Shown one piece after another: positions 1 through 8,963 of a DNA stretch of 64,000 nucleotides. Every line of letters starts with the position of its first letter. The first letter of the stretch is position 1. The notes under the pieces are model-generated. The model did no database searches. It saw only the letters and a list, made by a program, of their open reading frames with translations, and had not been told where the DNA came from. This stretch comes from a bacterium (GTDB taxonomy: Bacteria > Fidelibacterota > Marinisomatia > Marinisomatales > JAHJCW01), in the NCBI GenBank assembly GCA_028282845.1, contig JANQGY010000013.1, forward strand, positions 261,350-325,349, in the 5' to 3' direction. The translations under genes and the position numbers were made by a program.

Positions 1-804
1 CTATACGTTTTGAACGAGCTGCTTTATATCCTCTATTCCGGTAATCTTTTTATCAACCAAATATTCCAAATGAATTGATTTAAAGATTGAACTGATTTGA
101 ATATTTTCAACGTAATCCTTTAAAGTAGCCGGAATATAATTTGTCTTATGAATGATTAAATCAAAAGGATAATCAATCTCGGTTGGTTTAAGCGAAGCAA
201 AAGAAATTTGGTTATCAATCATTTCCTGTCTTCTTGACCGGATCATTTTAATGTCAATCGTTTTCTCAAAATCCCATGGTGCAATCACATCGGCAACAGA
301 ATTGATGTGGTTAATGCCGCTCATAAAAATATTAAGGAAATGTTCACCGAATTTTCCCTGTGCCAGTTTATGATATAGCATTTCCTTGATTTCCTTATTC
401 ATTTTCTCAAGATATAATTTCCACATTGAAAAATGCGAACGGAATAGAAAATAACCAAAAGAGGTTTTAAAGGAGTTTCGGGCATTAAAGAATGATTTCA
501 CTTCATAGGATTTTTTCTTCAACTCATTCCTGAAATCGTTGGGAAATAAATGCACTGAAAACGGAATTGTAGGAATATCTTTTTTGAGAAAATCCTTCGG
601 AATATCTAATTCCTGAATATTAATCGTATAAATTCGTTCTAATCCGCTGATCTTTAATTCAATGAAAGCGCCCAAATTACTGATCTTGATCAGATTATTC
701 AGGGCTTTATCAAAAGCGGGCAGGGTTGTGATAGATGGAATTGCCGCATGTTTTGATATTTCAGGGAATAGGGCAATTTGTCTTGGGTCTGATTGCTCTG
801 GCAT
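1..804 (-). CDS. Uncharacterised 267-aa protein
   Basis: I do not recognise this protein. It is complete: the stop codon is the first three bases of the window, and the ATG is preceded by a strong AGGAGG site six bases upstream. It has no signal peptide or membrane segment and looks like a soluble, mixed alpha/beta protein rich in Lys, Ile and Phe. The middle (about residues 90-160) is aromatic and basic, and the tail is acidic. It is transcribed divergently from the korA gene across a 272-base AT-rich gap. No neighbour hints at a role. A distant nuclease or phage-type protein cannot be excluded, but nothing in the sequence supports it. Confidence 0.75.
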   Translation of the reverse strand: MPEQSDPRQIALFPEISKHAAIPSITTLPAFDKALNNLIKISNLGAFIELKISGLERIYTINIQELDIPKDFLKKDIPTIPFSVHLFPNDFRNELKKKSYEVKSFFNARNSFKTSFGYFLFRSHFSMWKLYLEKMNKEIKEMLYHKLAQGKFGEHFLNIFMSGINHINSVADVIAPWDFEKTIDIKMIRSRRQEMIDNQISFASLKPTEIDYPFDLIIHKTNYIPATLKDYVENIQISSIFKSIHLEYLVDKKITGIEDIKQLVQNV

Positions 805-1030
805 AACATCCTCCTGCCGGATATTACATAAATTGTTGAAATTTCAAAAGCTTAAAACAAATTTTACAATTTGGAACAAAATATCAATTAATTGCATTAT
901 TATATAAAAATATTAGATAAATGTTAGCTCTGTCATTGCTTTACGTAATTATTGCTGAGTAATTTTTATATCATATTTTAGAAAGATTTTTAAGATATAA
1001 AATAACAATACTATTCACACACAAATTTTA

Positions 1031-1044
1031 TCCGACTTGTCGGA
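1031..1044. repeat. Short perfect hairpin upstream of korA
   Basis: TCCGAC-TT-GTCGGA is a perfect inverted repeat with 6-bp arms and a 2-base spacer. It lies about 33 bases before the korA start, in a gap that is otherwise AT-rich and featureless. It could be a 5'-UTR hairpin, an operator or a REP-type repeat unit. A similarly built hairpin occurs at 26303-26316. Confidence 0.4.
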
Positions 1045-1076
1045 GGCAACCAATTCATCAATCATAAGAGAAATAA

Positions 1077-2924
1077 GTGGCTAAAACAAAAATAAAACAT
1101 GTTGATCATGTAGTTATCAGGTTTGCGGGTGATTCGGGCGACGGAATGCAATTAACCGGCACGCGCTTCACGGAATCAACAGCAATTTATGGCAACGATC
1201 TGAGTACTTTGCCGGATTATCCGGCTGAGATACGCGCCCCGGCCGGTTCGCTTGCCGGTGTCAGCGTGTTTCAATTACATTTCAGTTCTAAAGATATTCA
1301 TACACCCGGAGATCAACCCGATGTATTAGTCGCGATGAATCCGGCAGCATTGAAGGGACATTTGGATGATCTTGCGCCGCATGGCATAATAATTGCCAAC
1401 TCTGATGCCTTTAATACGAAAAATTTAAAATTAGCAGGATATAAAAATAATCCGCTTGACGATGGTAGCTTGGAACAGAAATATGAGTTACATACCATTA
1501 ATATGACAGAACTTGTAACCGAAGCCTGTAAAAGTATTGATATTTCTGCCAAAGATGTTCAACGCACCAAAAATATGTTTGCCTTGGGCCTCTTGTTTTG
1601 GATGTACAACCGTAATACTGATACGACTATTCAGTGGTTGCAGAGAAAATTCAAAAATAAGCCGGCGATTATTGAAGCAAATACTCGCGCTTTAAATGCC
1701 GGTTACAATTATGGCAACACAACCGAAATGTTCACAGCGCGTTACACCGTTGAAAAAGCCGTATTGCCACCCGGTAAATACCGCAATATCAATGGAAATT
1801 ATGCAATCAGTTTGGGAATGTTAGCGGCGGCTAAAAAATTAGGGCTTCCTTTATTCTTTGGTGGTTACCCGATCACTCCGGCAAGTGAGATACTGCATAA
1901 TTTGGCAAGTTTTAGAAATTTTGGCGTTAAAACATTTCAAGCTGAAGATGAGATAGCCGGAGTGGCATCGGCTATCGGCGCTGCATTCTCCGGTAACTTA
2001 GCCTGTACGGCAACCTCCGGGCCGGGCATGGCGCTCAAGACAGAGGCATTGGGTTTGGCAATAATGGCTGAATTACCACTTGTTGTTATTAATGTACAAC
2101 GCGGCGGACCAAGTACCGGATTGCCAACTAAAACTGAACAATCCGATCTTTTTCAGGCGGTAATGGGGCGTAATGCCGATTCGCCGCTGCCGGTTTTAGC
2201 GCCGGCCACACCAGGCGATTGTTTTTATGCCGCTTATGAAGCAAGTCAGATTGCCATCAAATACATGACTCCGGTAATTATTTTGTCCGATGGTTATTTG
2301 GCTAATGGTTCGGAACCGTGGAGTATTCCGAAGATGGCGGATTTGCCGGAAATAAAAGTTGAGTTTACCAAAGAATTTAATGGTGAGGATGTGTTCCTAC
2401 CGTACAAGCGGGACAAGCAAACCCTTTCGAGACCTTGGGCAATTCCCGGAATACCGAAGTTGGAACATCGCGTTGGCGGATTAGAGAAAGAAGATGAAAC
2501 CGGTAATGTTAATTATGAAGCTGATAATCACCACTTGATGACTTCACTGCGGCATCAAAAAGTTGCCAATGTAGCTGATGATTATCCACCGACCAAGATA
2601 TATGGTGCTGATAAAGGTGATATTTTGATTCTGACCTGGGGCAGTACTTTTGGTCCCGGTCGTGTAGCGGCGGAACGACTTCACAAAAACAAAATCAAAG
2701 CAAGTCATGTGCATTTACGGTATATTAATCCATTGCCGATTGACTTAGGTGGTATCCTGAAAAAATTTGAAAATGTTTTGATCCCGGAAGTCAATATGGG
2801 GCAATTGTACGCGATCATACGCGCCAAATATGTTATTGATGCCCACGGTTTGAATGTTGTGAGAGGACGTCCGATCAGGGCAAGTATGATCGTTAATAGT
2901 GTAAATAAAATATTGGGTATTTAA
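1077..2924 (+). CDS. korA: 2-oxoglutarate:ferredoxin oxidoreductase, alpha subunit with fused gamma domain
   Basis: This is the large subunit of a 2-oxoacid:acceptor oxidoreductase, which converts 2-oxoglutarate and CoA to succinyl-CoA and CO2 with reduction of ferredoxin; the reaction can run in reverse. The N-terminal gamma-type domain (about residues 10-195) opens with RFAGDSGDGMQLTG. It is followed by a POR_N-type pyrimidine-binding domain (about 230-420) containing GGYPITPASEIL and TSGPGMALKTEALGLA, and by a C-terminal transketolase-like domain. The gamma-alpha fusion and 615-aa length are typical of KorA. Translation appears to start at GTG with a weak AAGAG upstream. The next gene begins directly after the stop, so the two subunits should be co-translated. 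The 2-oxoglutarate assignment rather than pyruvate or isovalerate rests on the fusion layout and the fumarase neighbours. Confidence 0.93.
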   Translation: MAKTKIKHVDHVVIRFAGDSGDGMQLTGTRFTESTAIYGNDLSTLPDYPAEIRAPAGSLAGVSVFQLHFSSKDIHTPGDQPDVLVAMNPAALKGHLDDLAPHGIIIANSDAFNTKNLKLAGYKNNPLDDGSLEQKYELHTINMTELVTEACKSIDISAKDVQRTKNMFALGLLFWMYNRNTDTTIQWLQRKFKNKPAIIEANTRALNAGYNYGNTTEMFTARYTVEKAVLPPGKYRNINGNYAISLGMLAAAKKLGLPLFFGGYPITPASEILHNLASFRNFGVKTFQAEDEIAGVASAIGAAFSGNLACTATSGPGMALKTEALGLAIMAELPLVVINVQRGGPSTGLPTKTEQSDLFQAVMGRNADSPLPVLAPATPGDCFYAAYEASQIAIKYMTPVIILSDGYLANGSEPWSIPKMADLPEIKVEFTKEFNGEDVFLPYKRDKQTLSRPWAIPGIPKLEHRVGGLEKEDETGNVNYEADNHHLMTSLRHQKVANVADDYPPTKIYGADKGDILILTWGSTFGPGRVAAERLHKNKIKASHVHLRYINPLPIDLGGILKKFENVLIPEVNMGQLYAIIRAKYVIDAHGLNVVRGRPIRASMIVNSVNKILGI

Positions 2925-3947
2925 ATGGCTGAACAGAATAATAATGAACTCAGTAGAATGGATTTTGTAACCGATCAAACGGTTAAATGGTGTCCCGGTT
3001 GCGGGGATTATGCCATCCTCAAACAAACCCAACGGGTATTGCCGGAACTTGGCGTGCCAAGAGAAAATTTCCTGTTTGTGAGCGGTATCGGGTGTTCAAG
3101 CAGATTTCCATATTATATTAATACGTATGGTTTTCACACCATTCATGGCCGGGCGGCCGCCATTGCTTCCGGTGCCAAATTAGCCAATCCGGAATTATCA
3201 GTTTGGATTGTTACCGGAGACGGTGACGGACTTTCGATTGGCGGTAATCACACTATCCATTTAATGAGGCGCAATCTTGATATTAACATCTTACTTTTTA
3301 ATAACCGGATTTATGGTTTGACCAAGGGTCAATATTCACCGACCTCGGAACTGGGTAAGGTAACCAAATCAACTCCGATGGGCTCTTTAGACCGCCCGTT
3401 TAATCCATCGTCTTTGGCTTTGGGATCGCAAGCTACTTTCGTAGCGCGCACGATTGACCGCTATTCCAAGCACATGCAATCTGTAATTAAGAACGCCTAT
3501 GAACATAAAGGCACATCATTTGTCGAGATATATCAGAATTGTAATATATTCAATGATGGAGCTTATGAAGATTTGACAGAGAAAGAAGTCGCTGCCAATA
3601 ATGTATTAGAGTTAGAACATGGCAAGCCAATGCTATTCGGCAAGAATAAACACCTCGGACTACACTTAGATTGGAATACCCCCAAGATTGTTGACCTTGA
3701 TAAAGATAAAAATGTCAGTATTGACGATATTTTGGTGCATGACCAAACAGATTTTGTAATAGCTTCCATCCTGAGCTCCTTTACCTACGATGCTAATTTC
3801 CCAACCCCGATCGGTATAATCTATGCCGTGGATGAGCCGGTGTATGAAAACCTGCTTGATGAACAAATTGAAGATGCCATTACAAAAAAAGGTGCAGGAA
3901 AGATCGAAGATGTTTTGGCAGGTCCTAATATTTGGGAAGTAAAATAA
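2925..3947 (+). CDS. korB: 2-oxoglutarate:ferredoxin oxidoreductase, beta subunit
   Basis: This is the thiamine-diphosphate and [4Fe-4S] subunit partnering korA. The N-terminus carries CPGC (about residues 24-27), a further Cys in the GIGCS segment near residue 65, and a late Cys in YQNC near 205, together the four expected cluster ligands. The ThDP/Mg motif runs from GDGD to NN (about 97-125). The ATG follows the korA stop codon with zero spacing, which implies translational coupling. Length (340 aa) is normal for this subunit. A fumarase pair follows 21 bases downstream, so the four genes probably form one TCA-cycle operon. Confidence 0.94.
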   Translation: MAEQNNNELSRMDFVTDQTVKWCPGCGDYAILKQTQRVLPELGVPRENFLFVSGIGCSSRFPYYINTYGFHTIHGRAAAIASGAKLANPELSVWIVTGDGDGLSIGGNHTIHLMRRNLDINILLFNNRIYGLTKGQYSPTSELGKVTKSTPMGSLDRPFNPSSLALGSQATFVARTIDRYSKHMQSVIKNAYEHKGTSFVEIYQNCNIFNDGAYEDLTEKEVAANNVLELEHGKPMLFGKNKHLGLHLDWNTPKIVDLDKDKNVSIDDILVHDQTDFVIASILSSFTYDANFPTPIGIIYAVDEPVYENLLDEQIEDAITKKGAGKIEDVLAGPNIWEVK

Positions 3948-3968
3948 CAATTTTATTCGGAGTAAATA

Positions 3969-4856
3969 ATGAGCTTCAAATTAGATATTGACCGCTTTCG
4001 CGATGTTACCGTTGAACTGATTCGCAAGGCTGCCACGGAGTTGCCCGAGGATGTCGTAACAGCAATGGAAAACGCTCACGACAGCGAAGAAAACGGCAGC
4101 GCGGCTAAATCAGTTTTGGATTATATGTTAAAAAATGCCCAAGCTGCTCAAGAAAACAGCACTCCTATTTGTCAGGATACCGGCACAAATATACATTTCG
4201 TAACAATTCCCGAAGGAGTTTCGTTGCGAAAAATAGAAGCAGCTATTGCCGACGCCACACGCATCGCAACGGAAAAAGCCTATCTCAGACCGAATGCCGT
4301 GGATTCCGTTACCGGAAAAAATTCCGGCGACAATACGGGGATTATGGCGCCGTATTATCATTATGAAGAGTGGGATAAACCGGAGATCAAAATTGATCTG
4401 ATGTTGAAAGGCGGAGGTTGCGAAAATGTTTCGGGGCAGTACAAATTGCCGGATGGCAAGTTAAAAGCCGGTCGTGATTTGGACGGTGTGTATAAATGTA
4501 TAATAGATGCAATTAATAATGCACAAGGATTGGGTTGCGCACCGGGCATAGCCGGAATTGGTATCGGTGGAGACCGGGCATCAGGAATGATAGTAGCCAA
4601 GCGACAGCTGTTCCGCAATTTGGCTGATACAAATCCTGATGCCGAGTTGGCAAAATTGGAAGAGCGCCTGTATGTTGACCTCAACAAATTGGGAATTGGA
4701 CCCATGGGCTTCGGCGGAATGACCACTGTGCTTGGTGTTAAAGTGGGTGCTGCCCATCGTTTACCGGCATCATTTTTTGTATCTTTGTCGTACGCCTGTT
4801 GGGCAGACCGCCGCTGTACAATGTATTTTTCAGAAAGTGGGGTAAGCTATGATTAA
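3969..4856 (+). CDS. Class I fumarate hydratase, alpha subunit
   Basis: This is the [4Fe-4S]-containing subunit of a two-subunit class I fumarase (TtdA/FumA-alpha family), which interconverts fumarate and malate. The three cluster-ligand cysteines are visible in PICQDTG (about residue 57), GGGCENVS (about 140) and SYACWADRR (about 277). The start ATG has a GGAG site nearby. The final eight bases overlap the beta-subunit gene, a typical coupling arrangement. The closely related L(+)-tartrate dehydratase is the main alternative. Its place beside korAB favours fumarase in an oxidative or reductive TCA branch. Confidence 0.92.
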   Translation: MSFKLDIDRFRDVTVELIRKAATELPEDVVTAMENAHDSEENGSAAKSVLDYMLKNAQAAQENSTPICQDTGTNIHFVTIPEGVSLRKIEAAIADATRIATEKAYLRPNAVDSVTGKNSGDNTGIMAPYYHYEEWDKPEIKIDLMLKGGGCENVSGQYKLPDGKLKAGRDLDGVYKCIIDAINNAQGLGCAPGIAGIGIGGDRASGMIVAKRQLFRNLADTNPDAELAKLEERLYVDLNKLGIGPMGFGGMTTVLGVKVGAAHRLPASFFVSLSYACWADRRCTMYFSESGVSYD

Positions 4857-5427
4857 ATTAAATTTACCGATCAGCGAAGAGGAAACAAGAAAATTGAAAA
4901 TGGGAGACGAAGTCTCTATCAACGGAATTATGGTAACCGGTCGGGACGCCGCTCACGAATGGATGATCAAAGAAAAACCGGATGAAATTCGTGAACTCCT
5001 GAAAGATACAATTATTTATCATTGCGGACCGGTTGTGAAGAAGGAAAATGGCGAGTGGAAATTTGTAGCTGCCGGACCGACAACTTCGATCAGGGAAGAA
5101 CCGTACGAAGGTGATGTGATCAAGGAATATGGTATTAGAGGTGTAATGGGCAAAGGCGGTATGGGTGAAAAAACACTGCAGGCGCTTGGCGAAAACGGTT
5201 CGGTATATTTACATGCCGTTGGCGGCGCAGCAACTTTATTGGGGCAAGCCGTTAAAAGAGTTGTGGATGTAATTAAGCTTGAAGAATTCGGAGTTCCGGA
5301 AGCATTATGGGTAATTGAAGTGGAAGATTTTCAAGCCGTGGTTACGATGGATTCGCACGGGAATTCGCTGCATAAAACCGTTAAGCAGGCATCCGATAAA
5401 ATTGCTAATGAATTGATTGGTATTTAG
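4849..5427 (+). CDS. Class I fumarate hydratase, beta subunit
   Basis: This is the C-terminal swivelling domain of class I fumarase, encoded separately as in archaea and many anaerobes. Family landmarks are GDEVSINGIMVTGRDAAH near residues 24-41, the HCGPVV segment near 60-65, and GIRGVMGKGGMGEKT near 103-117. At 192 aa it is the normal size for the split subunit. It starts inside the end of the alpha-subunit gene. A strong hairpin follows at 5462-5499 and probably ends the korAB-fumarase operon. Confidence 0.92.
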   Translation: MIKLNLPISEEETRKLKMGDEVSINGIMVTGRDAAHEWMIKEKPDEIRELLKDTIIYHCGPVVKKENGEWKFVAAGPTTSIREEPYEGDVIKEYGIRGVMGKGGMGEKTLQALGENGSVYLHAVGGAATLLGQAVKRVVDVIKLEEFGVPEALWVIEVEDFQAVVTMDSHGNSLHKTVKQASDKIANELIGI

Positions 5428-5461
5428 AGGATTTATTTAATAATAAATCGGAACTAAATTT

Positions 5462-5499
5462 ACGGGATGTTATTTCACTACATAGTGTTAACATCCCGT
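5462..5499 (+). terminator. Long hairpin between the fumarase genes and the PBP gene
   Basis: An 11-bp perfect stem (acgggatgtta / taacatcccgt) encloses an inner cacta/tagtg stem with a 2-base loop, and the hairpin is followed by TTTAATTT. It fits a terminator for the korAB-fumarase operon. It ends only seven bases before the PBP ATG, so it could also shield that start site or act as an attenuator. Confidence 0.6.
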
Positions 5500-5506
5500 T
5501 TAATTT

Positions 5507-7663
5507 ATGAACAAGCTTATCAAAACAATTAAAAAGCAGGATCCCCGGGAATGGAAGAATATCTTCCGTTTTTCGCTGAAGATTGTAGGTGTAGGATTTG
5601 TTATCGGTTTACTTGTTATTTTTATTTTATCAAGAGGCTTGCCATCCATTGAGCAGTTAGAGAATTTTGATCCCGACCTTGTTACGCGAATCTATTCCCG
5701 CGACGGTGTTCTAATTGATGAGTTTTTCCAAACTAAACGTGTTTTCGTTGAATTAGATAGCATCCCCGTACACATGCGCAATGCCACAGTTGCATCGGAG
5801 GATAAACGTTTTTATAAACATTGGGGCATTGATTATAAACGGTTCATCAAATCACTTATTGTTAATATTGCTTCACTGAGTTATAAGCAGGGTTTCAGTT
5901 CATTGCCACAGCAGGTAGCCCGTAATCTGTATGATTCCATCGGTTTTGATGAATCCATAATACGCAAATTGAAAGAGATGATCACCGCTATTCAAATGGA
6001 GCGGACCTATACCAAAGATGAGATCCTTGAGATGTACTTGAATACGGTTTATTTCGGGCATGGCACTTATGGTGTTGAGGCGGCGGCTAAAAAATATTTT
6101 AACAAACATGCCAAAGATCTGACGCTTGGTGAAAGTGCTATGTTAGTTGGTATTCTGCCCTCTCCGGCGACCTATTCGCCGCTCAACCATTGGGAGCGAG
6201 CCACAGCTCGCAGGGATTTGGTTCTGAGTTTAATGAAACGCCAAAATTATATAATAGCGGTTGAACAAGATTTTGCAAAAGTAATGACGGAGCCGAATAC
6301 GGGGAGTATGGTTGAATCGGAACCGGGACCTTATTTTGTGGAGTATATTCGTCGTTTTTTAGAGGAAGAGGATAAAGAACTTGGGATAAACATTTATCGC
6401 GACGGCTTAAAAATATATACGACATTAGATTACCGGCTGCAAAAGATCGCCGAGGAAGTATCGGCGCAGCAGATCAAAGTGAATCAACAACGCTTTAACA
6501 ACCAATTATTCGATGATATGGAATTATTTGAAAGCCTTGTTGATTTTGAGCAATATGATGTTGACACTGTTAAGATGATGCTGCGCGGGGAATTGCCGCT
6601 TTATGACGAATTGAAAAATAAATTGTTGGTGCAGACTGCACTTGTAGCACTTGATCCGAAAACCGGTGCTATCTTGGCAATGGTCGGCGGTAGAACCGAT
6701 TACCACGATCAATACAACCGTGCTGTTCAGGCACTACGCCAACCCGGTTCAGTCTTCAAACCGTTAATCTATACGACCGCTATTGACAATGGCTATCCTG
6801 TTACGGAACAATTATTAAATCAACAAGTGGTTTTGAACCGTCAGGATGGTAAGGGTGAGTGGATCAAGTGGATGCCGCGTAACGATGATCTATCAACCGG
6901 TGGACTTACTACTCTGCGGGAAGGATTAACAAGATCGTTAAATTTGATTTCGGTCAGAATGGTTCAGCAAAAATTAGCCCCGGCGCACCGGATTCGAGAT
7001 ACAGCTAAGAGGATGAAGATCAGCACACCGATTGCCGCCGTTGATGCCATTGCGCTCGGTGTTTCTGAAGTTTATCCGATTGAAATGGTGGCAGCCTATG
7101 CTGCCTTTGCCAATCGTGGTGTGTACTCAAAACCTTACGCCATAACGCGTATTGAAGATCGTTTTGGTAATATAATTGCTGAGTATTACCCCGAGCAGGA
7201 AGAGGTGTTGAATGAGAAGACGGCCTATGTTGTAACGGATTTAATGGAATCAGTCATCAAAAAGGGTACCGGTGCGCGTTCACGTTGGATGTATAATTTT
7301 ACCCGACCTGCCGCCGGTAAAACCGGAACATCACAAGAATATCGTGATGCTTGGTTTGTCGGGTTTACACCGCAAATTGTAACAGGTACGTGGTTTGGTG
7401 TTGATGGTCCGCCGATTGTGAGTCTCGGCGAAAAACAATTTGGTAATTTGGCGGCTATGCCGGTTTGGGCAAAATTTATGAAAGCTGCGCATGATTCACT
7501 TGACCTACCCGTAGAAGATTTTGTACGCCCCGAAGGAATATTAGAAATTGAGATATGTTCCGAATCAAAAAAACTACCCCGTGCCGGCTGTCCGGTTGAA
7601 ACGGAGATATTTATCGAAGGCACTGAACCGGTAGAACGCTGTGAAGTCCACCGCCTTTATTAG
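5507..7663 (+). CDS. Penicillin-binding protein 1A (transglycosylase/transpeptidase)
   Basis: This is a bifunctional class A PBP that polymerises lipid II and cross-links peptidoglycan. A cytoplasmic N-terminus is followed by one membrane anchor (about residues 25-46). The GT51 glycosyltransferase domain carries the catalytic Glu in VASEDKRFYKHWGID (near residue 96) and a QQVARNL segment corresponding to the family's TQQLAKN. The transpeptidase domain has PGSVFKP (SxxK, near 421), SLN (near 490) and KTGTS (near 605). At 718 aa it is a normal PBP1A size. No Shine-Dalgarno site lies before the ATG; the upstream bases belong to a hairpin. It converges with the phosphorylase gene, leaving six bases between stops. 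Confidence 0.93.
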   Translation: MNKLIKTIKKQDPREWKNIFRFSLKIVGVGFVIGLLVIFILSRGLPSIEQLENFDPDLVTRIYSRDGVLIDEFFQTKRVFVELDSIPVHMRNATVASEDKRFYKHWGIDYKRFIKSLIVNIASLSYKQGFSSLPQQVARNLYDSIGFDESIIRKLKEMITAIQMERTYTKDEILEMYLNTVYFGHGTYGVEAAAKKYFNKHAKDLTLGESAMLVGILPSPATYSPLNHWERATARRDLVLSLMKRQNYIIAVEQDFAKVMTEPNTGSMVESEPGPYFVEYIRRFLEEEDKELGINIYRDGLKIYTTLDYRLQKIAEEVSAQQIKVNQQRFNNQLFDDMELFESLVDFEQYDVDTVKMMLRGELPLYDELKNKLLVQTALVALDPKTGAILAMVGGRTDYHDQYNRAVQALRQPGSVFKPLIYTTAIDNGYPVTEQLLNQQVVLNRQDGKGEWIKWMPRNDDLSTGGLTTLREGLTRSLNLISVRMVQQKLAPAHRIRDTAKRMKISTPIAAVDAIALGVSEVYPIEMVAAYAAFANRGVYSKPYAITRIEDRFGNIIAEYYPEQEEVLNEKTAYVVTDLMESVIKKGTGARSRWMYNFTRPAAGKTGTSQEYRDAWFVGFTPQIVTGTWFGVDGPPIVSLGEKQFGNLAAMPVWAKFMKAAHDSLDLPVEDFVRPEGILEIEICSESKKLPRAGCPVETEIFIEGTEPVERCEVHRLY

Positions 7664-7669
7664 GAAAGC

Positions 7670-8962
7670 TTAACTCAATATTAATTGGTGTTGTTTCTGC
7701 TCCGCTGTGACAGAATAGGTATCTTTTAAAATACCTTTAGCGGAATTCAATTTAGTTTTATTGGAATTAAATAATTTATAGATCACATCACCTTTTTGTA
7801 TTTCATCACCAATTTTTTTGCGAAACTCAATGCCTGCCGTCGGGTCAACCGCATCGGTGGTCTTTTTTCTACCGCAGCCTAATTCGACGGTTGCTAAACC
7901 GATCTTGTAAGTATCCATTGTTCCAAGATAACCGTTGTCTGCCGATCTGATTTCATCAAAATATTGTGGTAGATGTAATTCACTATAATTCTCAATGTCA
8001 CTCTTCTTGCCACCCTGATATTCAACCATCTCTAAAAATTTTTGATAGGCTGATCCATTTTCGATTAATTTTTTTTGCAGATCAATTGCTTCCGGTTTAT
8101 TGTTAACAAGTCCGGCTTGAATTAATAATTTAGTTCCAAGCTCAAAAGTAACTTCCATCGTATCCGCAGGACCATTGCCCAATAAACCGTCAATAGATTC
8201 TTTCACTTCGCACCACAGCCCGGCATAATTGCCAAGCGGTTGATCCATACTGGTGTAAACAGCATCGGTATTTACATTAAATGCGGTGCCTATCTTTTGC
8301 AGCATTGTCCCAAGTGCTCGTGCTTGGTCAATATTTTTCATGAAAGCACCGTTACCGGATTTTACGTCCAGTACTAATCCTTGAATGCCTTCGGCAATTT
8401 TCTTGCTCATTATTGATCCGCAGATCAACGGTATTGATTCAACCGTTCCGGTCACGTCACGCAGGGCATACATTTTTTTGTCAGCCGGACAGATCGTATC
8501 GGTTTGGCCGATCATCGAGATGCCGATTGCATCCACTTGTCTGCGAAATTCATTCAGGCTCAAATTGACTTCAAAACCGGGGATCGTCTCCAATTTATCC
8601 AATGTTCCGCCGGTATGACCCAAGCTCCGGCCGCTCAGCATCGGAACGGCAATTCCGGCGGCAGCTAAGAGCGGACCGAGAATAATAGATACTTTATCAC
8701 CCACACCGCCGGTGCTGTGCTTATCGGCAACATAACTTGCATAATTTGAGAAATTTAACTGATCGCCGGAATTCAACATAATTTCAACGAGGGCGAACAG
8801 TTCTTCATCGCTCATTCCATTAAAAAATATTGCCATTAAAAGTGCCGACATTTGATAATCCGGAATCTCGCCTTTAACGTAACCGTTAATGAATTGGTGA
8901 AGTTGATCTTTGGATATTTCTTTGCCGTCGCGCTTATTTTTGATTATTTCCGATGGTATCAT
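7670..8962 (-). CDS. Pyrimidine-nucleoside (thymidine) phosphorylase
   Basis: This enzyme cleaves thymidine or uridine with phosphate to the free base and (deoxy)ribose-1-phosphate, the nucleoside salvage route. The N-terminal helical domain is followed by the phosphate-binding STGGVGDKVS segment (about residues 83-92) and the family signature SGRSLGHTGGTLDKLE (about 110-125). The C-terminal PYNP domain shows TAGIEFRKKIGDEIQKGD. At 430 aa it matches DeoA/Pdp. Thymidine-specific versus broad pyrimidine activity cannot be settled from sequence by eye. It starts one base after the stop of the LptF/G-type gene on the same strand, so the two are probably co-transcribed. Confidence 0.92.
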   Translation of the reverse strand: MIPSEIIKNKRDGKEISKDQLHQFINGYVKGEIPDYQMSALLMAIFFNGMSDEELFALVEIMLNSGDQLNFSNYASYVADKHSTGGVGDKVSIILGPLLAAAGIAVPMLSGRSLGHTGGTLDKLETIPGFEVNLSLNEFRRQVDAIGISMIGQTDTICPADKKMYALRDVTGTVESIPLICGSIMSKKIAEGIQGLVLDVKSGNGAFMKNIDQARALGTMLQKIGTAFNVNTDAVYTSMDQPLGNYAGLWCEVKESIDGLLGNGPADTMEVTFELGTKLLIQAGLVNNKPEAIDLQKKLIENGSAYQKFLEMVEYQGGKKSDIENYSELHLPQYFDEIRSADNGYLGTMDTYKIGLATVELGCGRKKTTDAVDPTAGIEFRKKIGDEIQKGDVIYKLFNSNKTKLNSAKGILKDTYSVTAEQKQHQLILS

Positions 8963-8963
8963 A

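Noticed and set aside
662..907. 81-codon plus-strand ORF over the first gene's start
   Set aside because: It overlaps the well-supported minus-strand gene and its AGGAGG site; no protein-like features.
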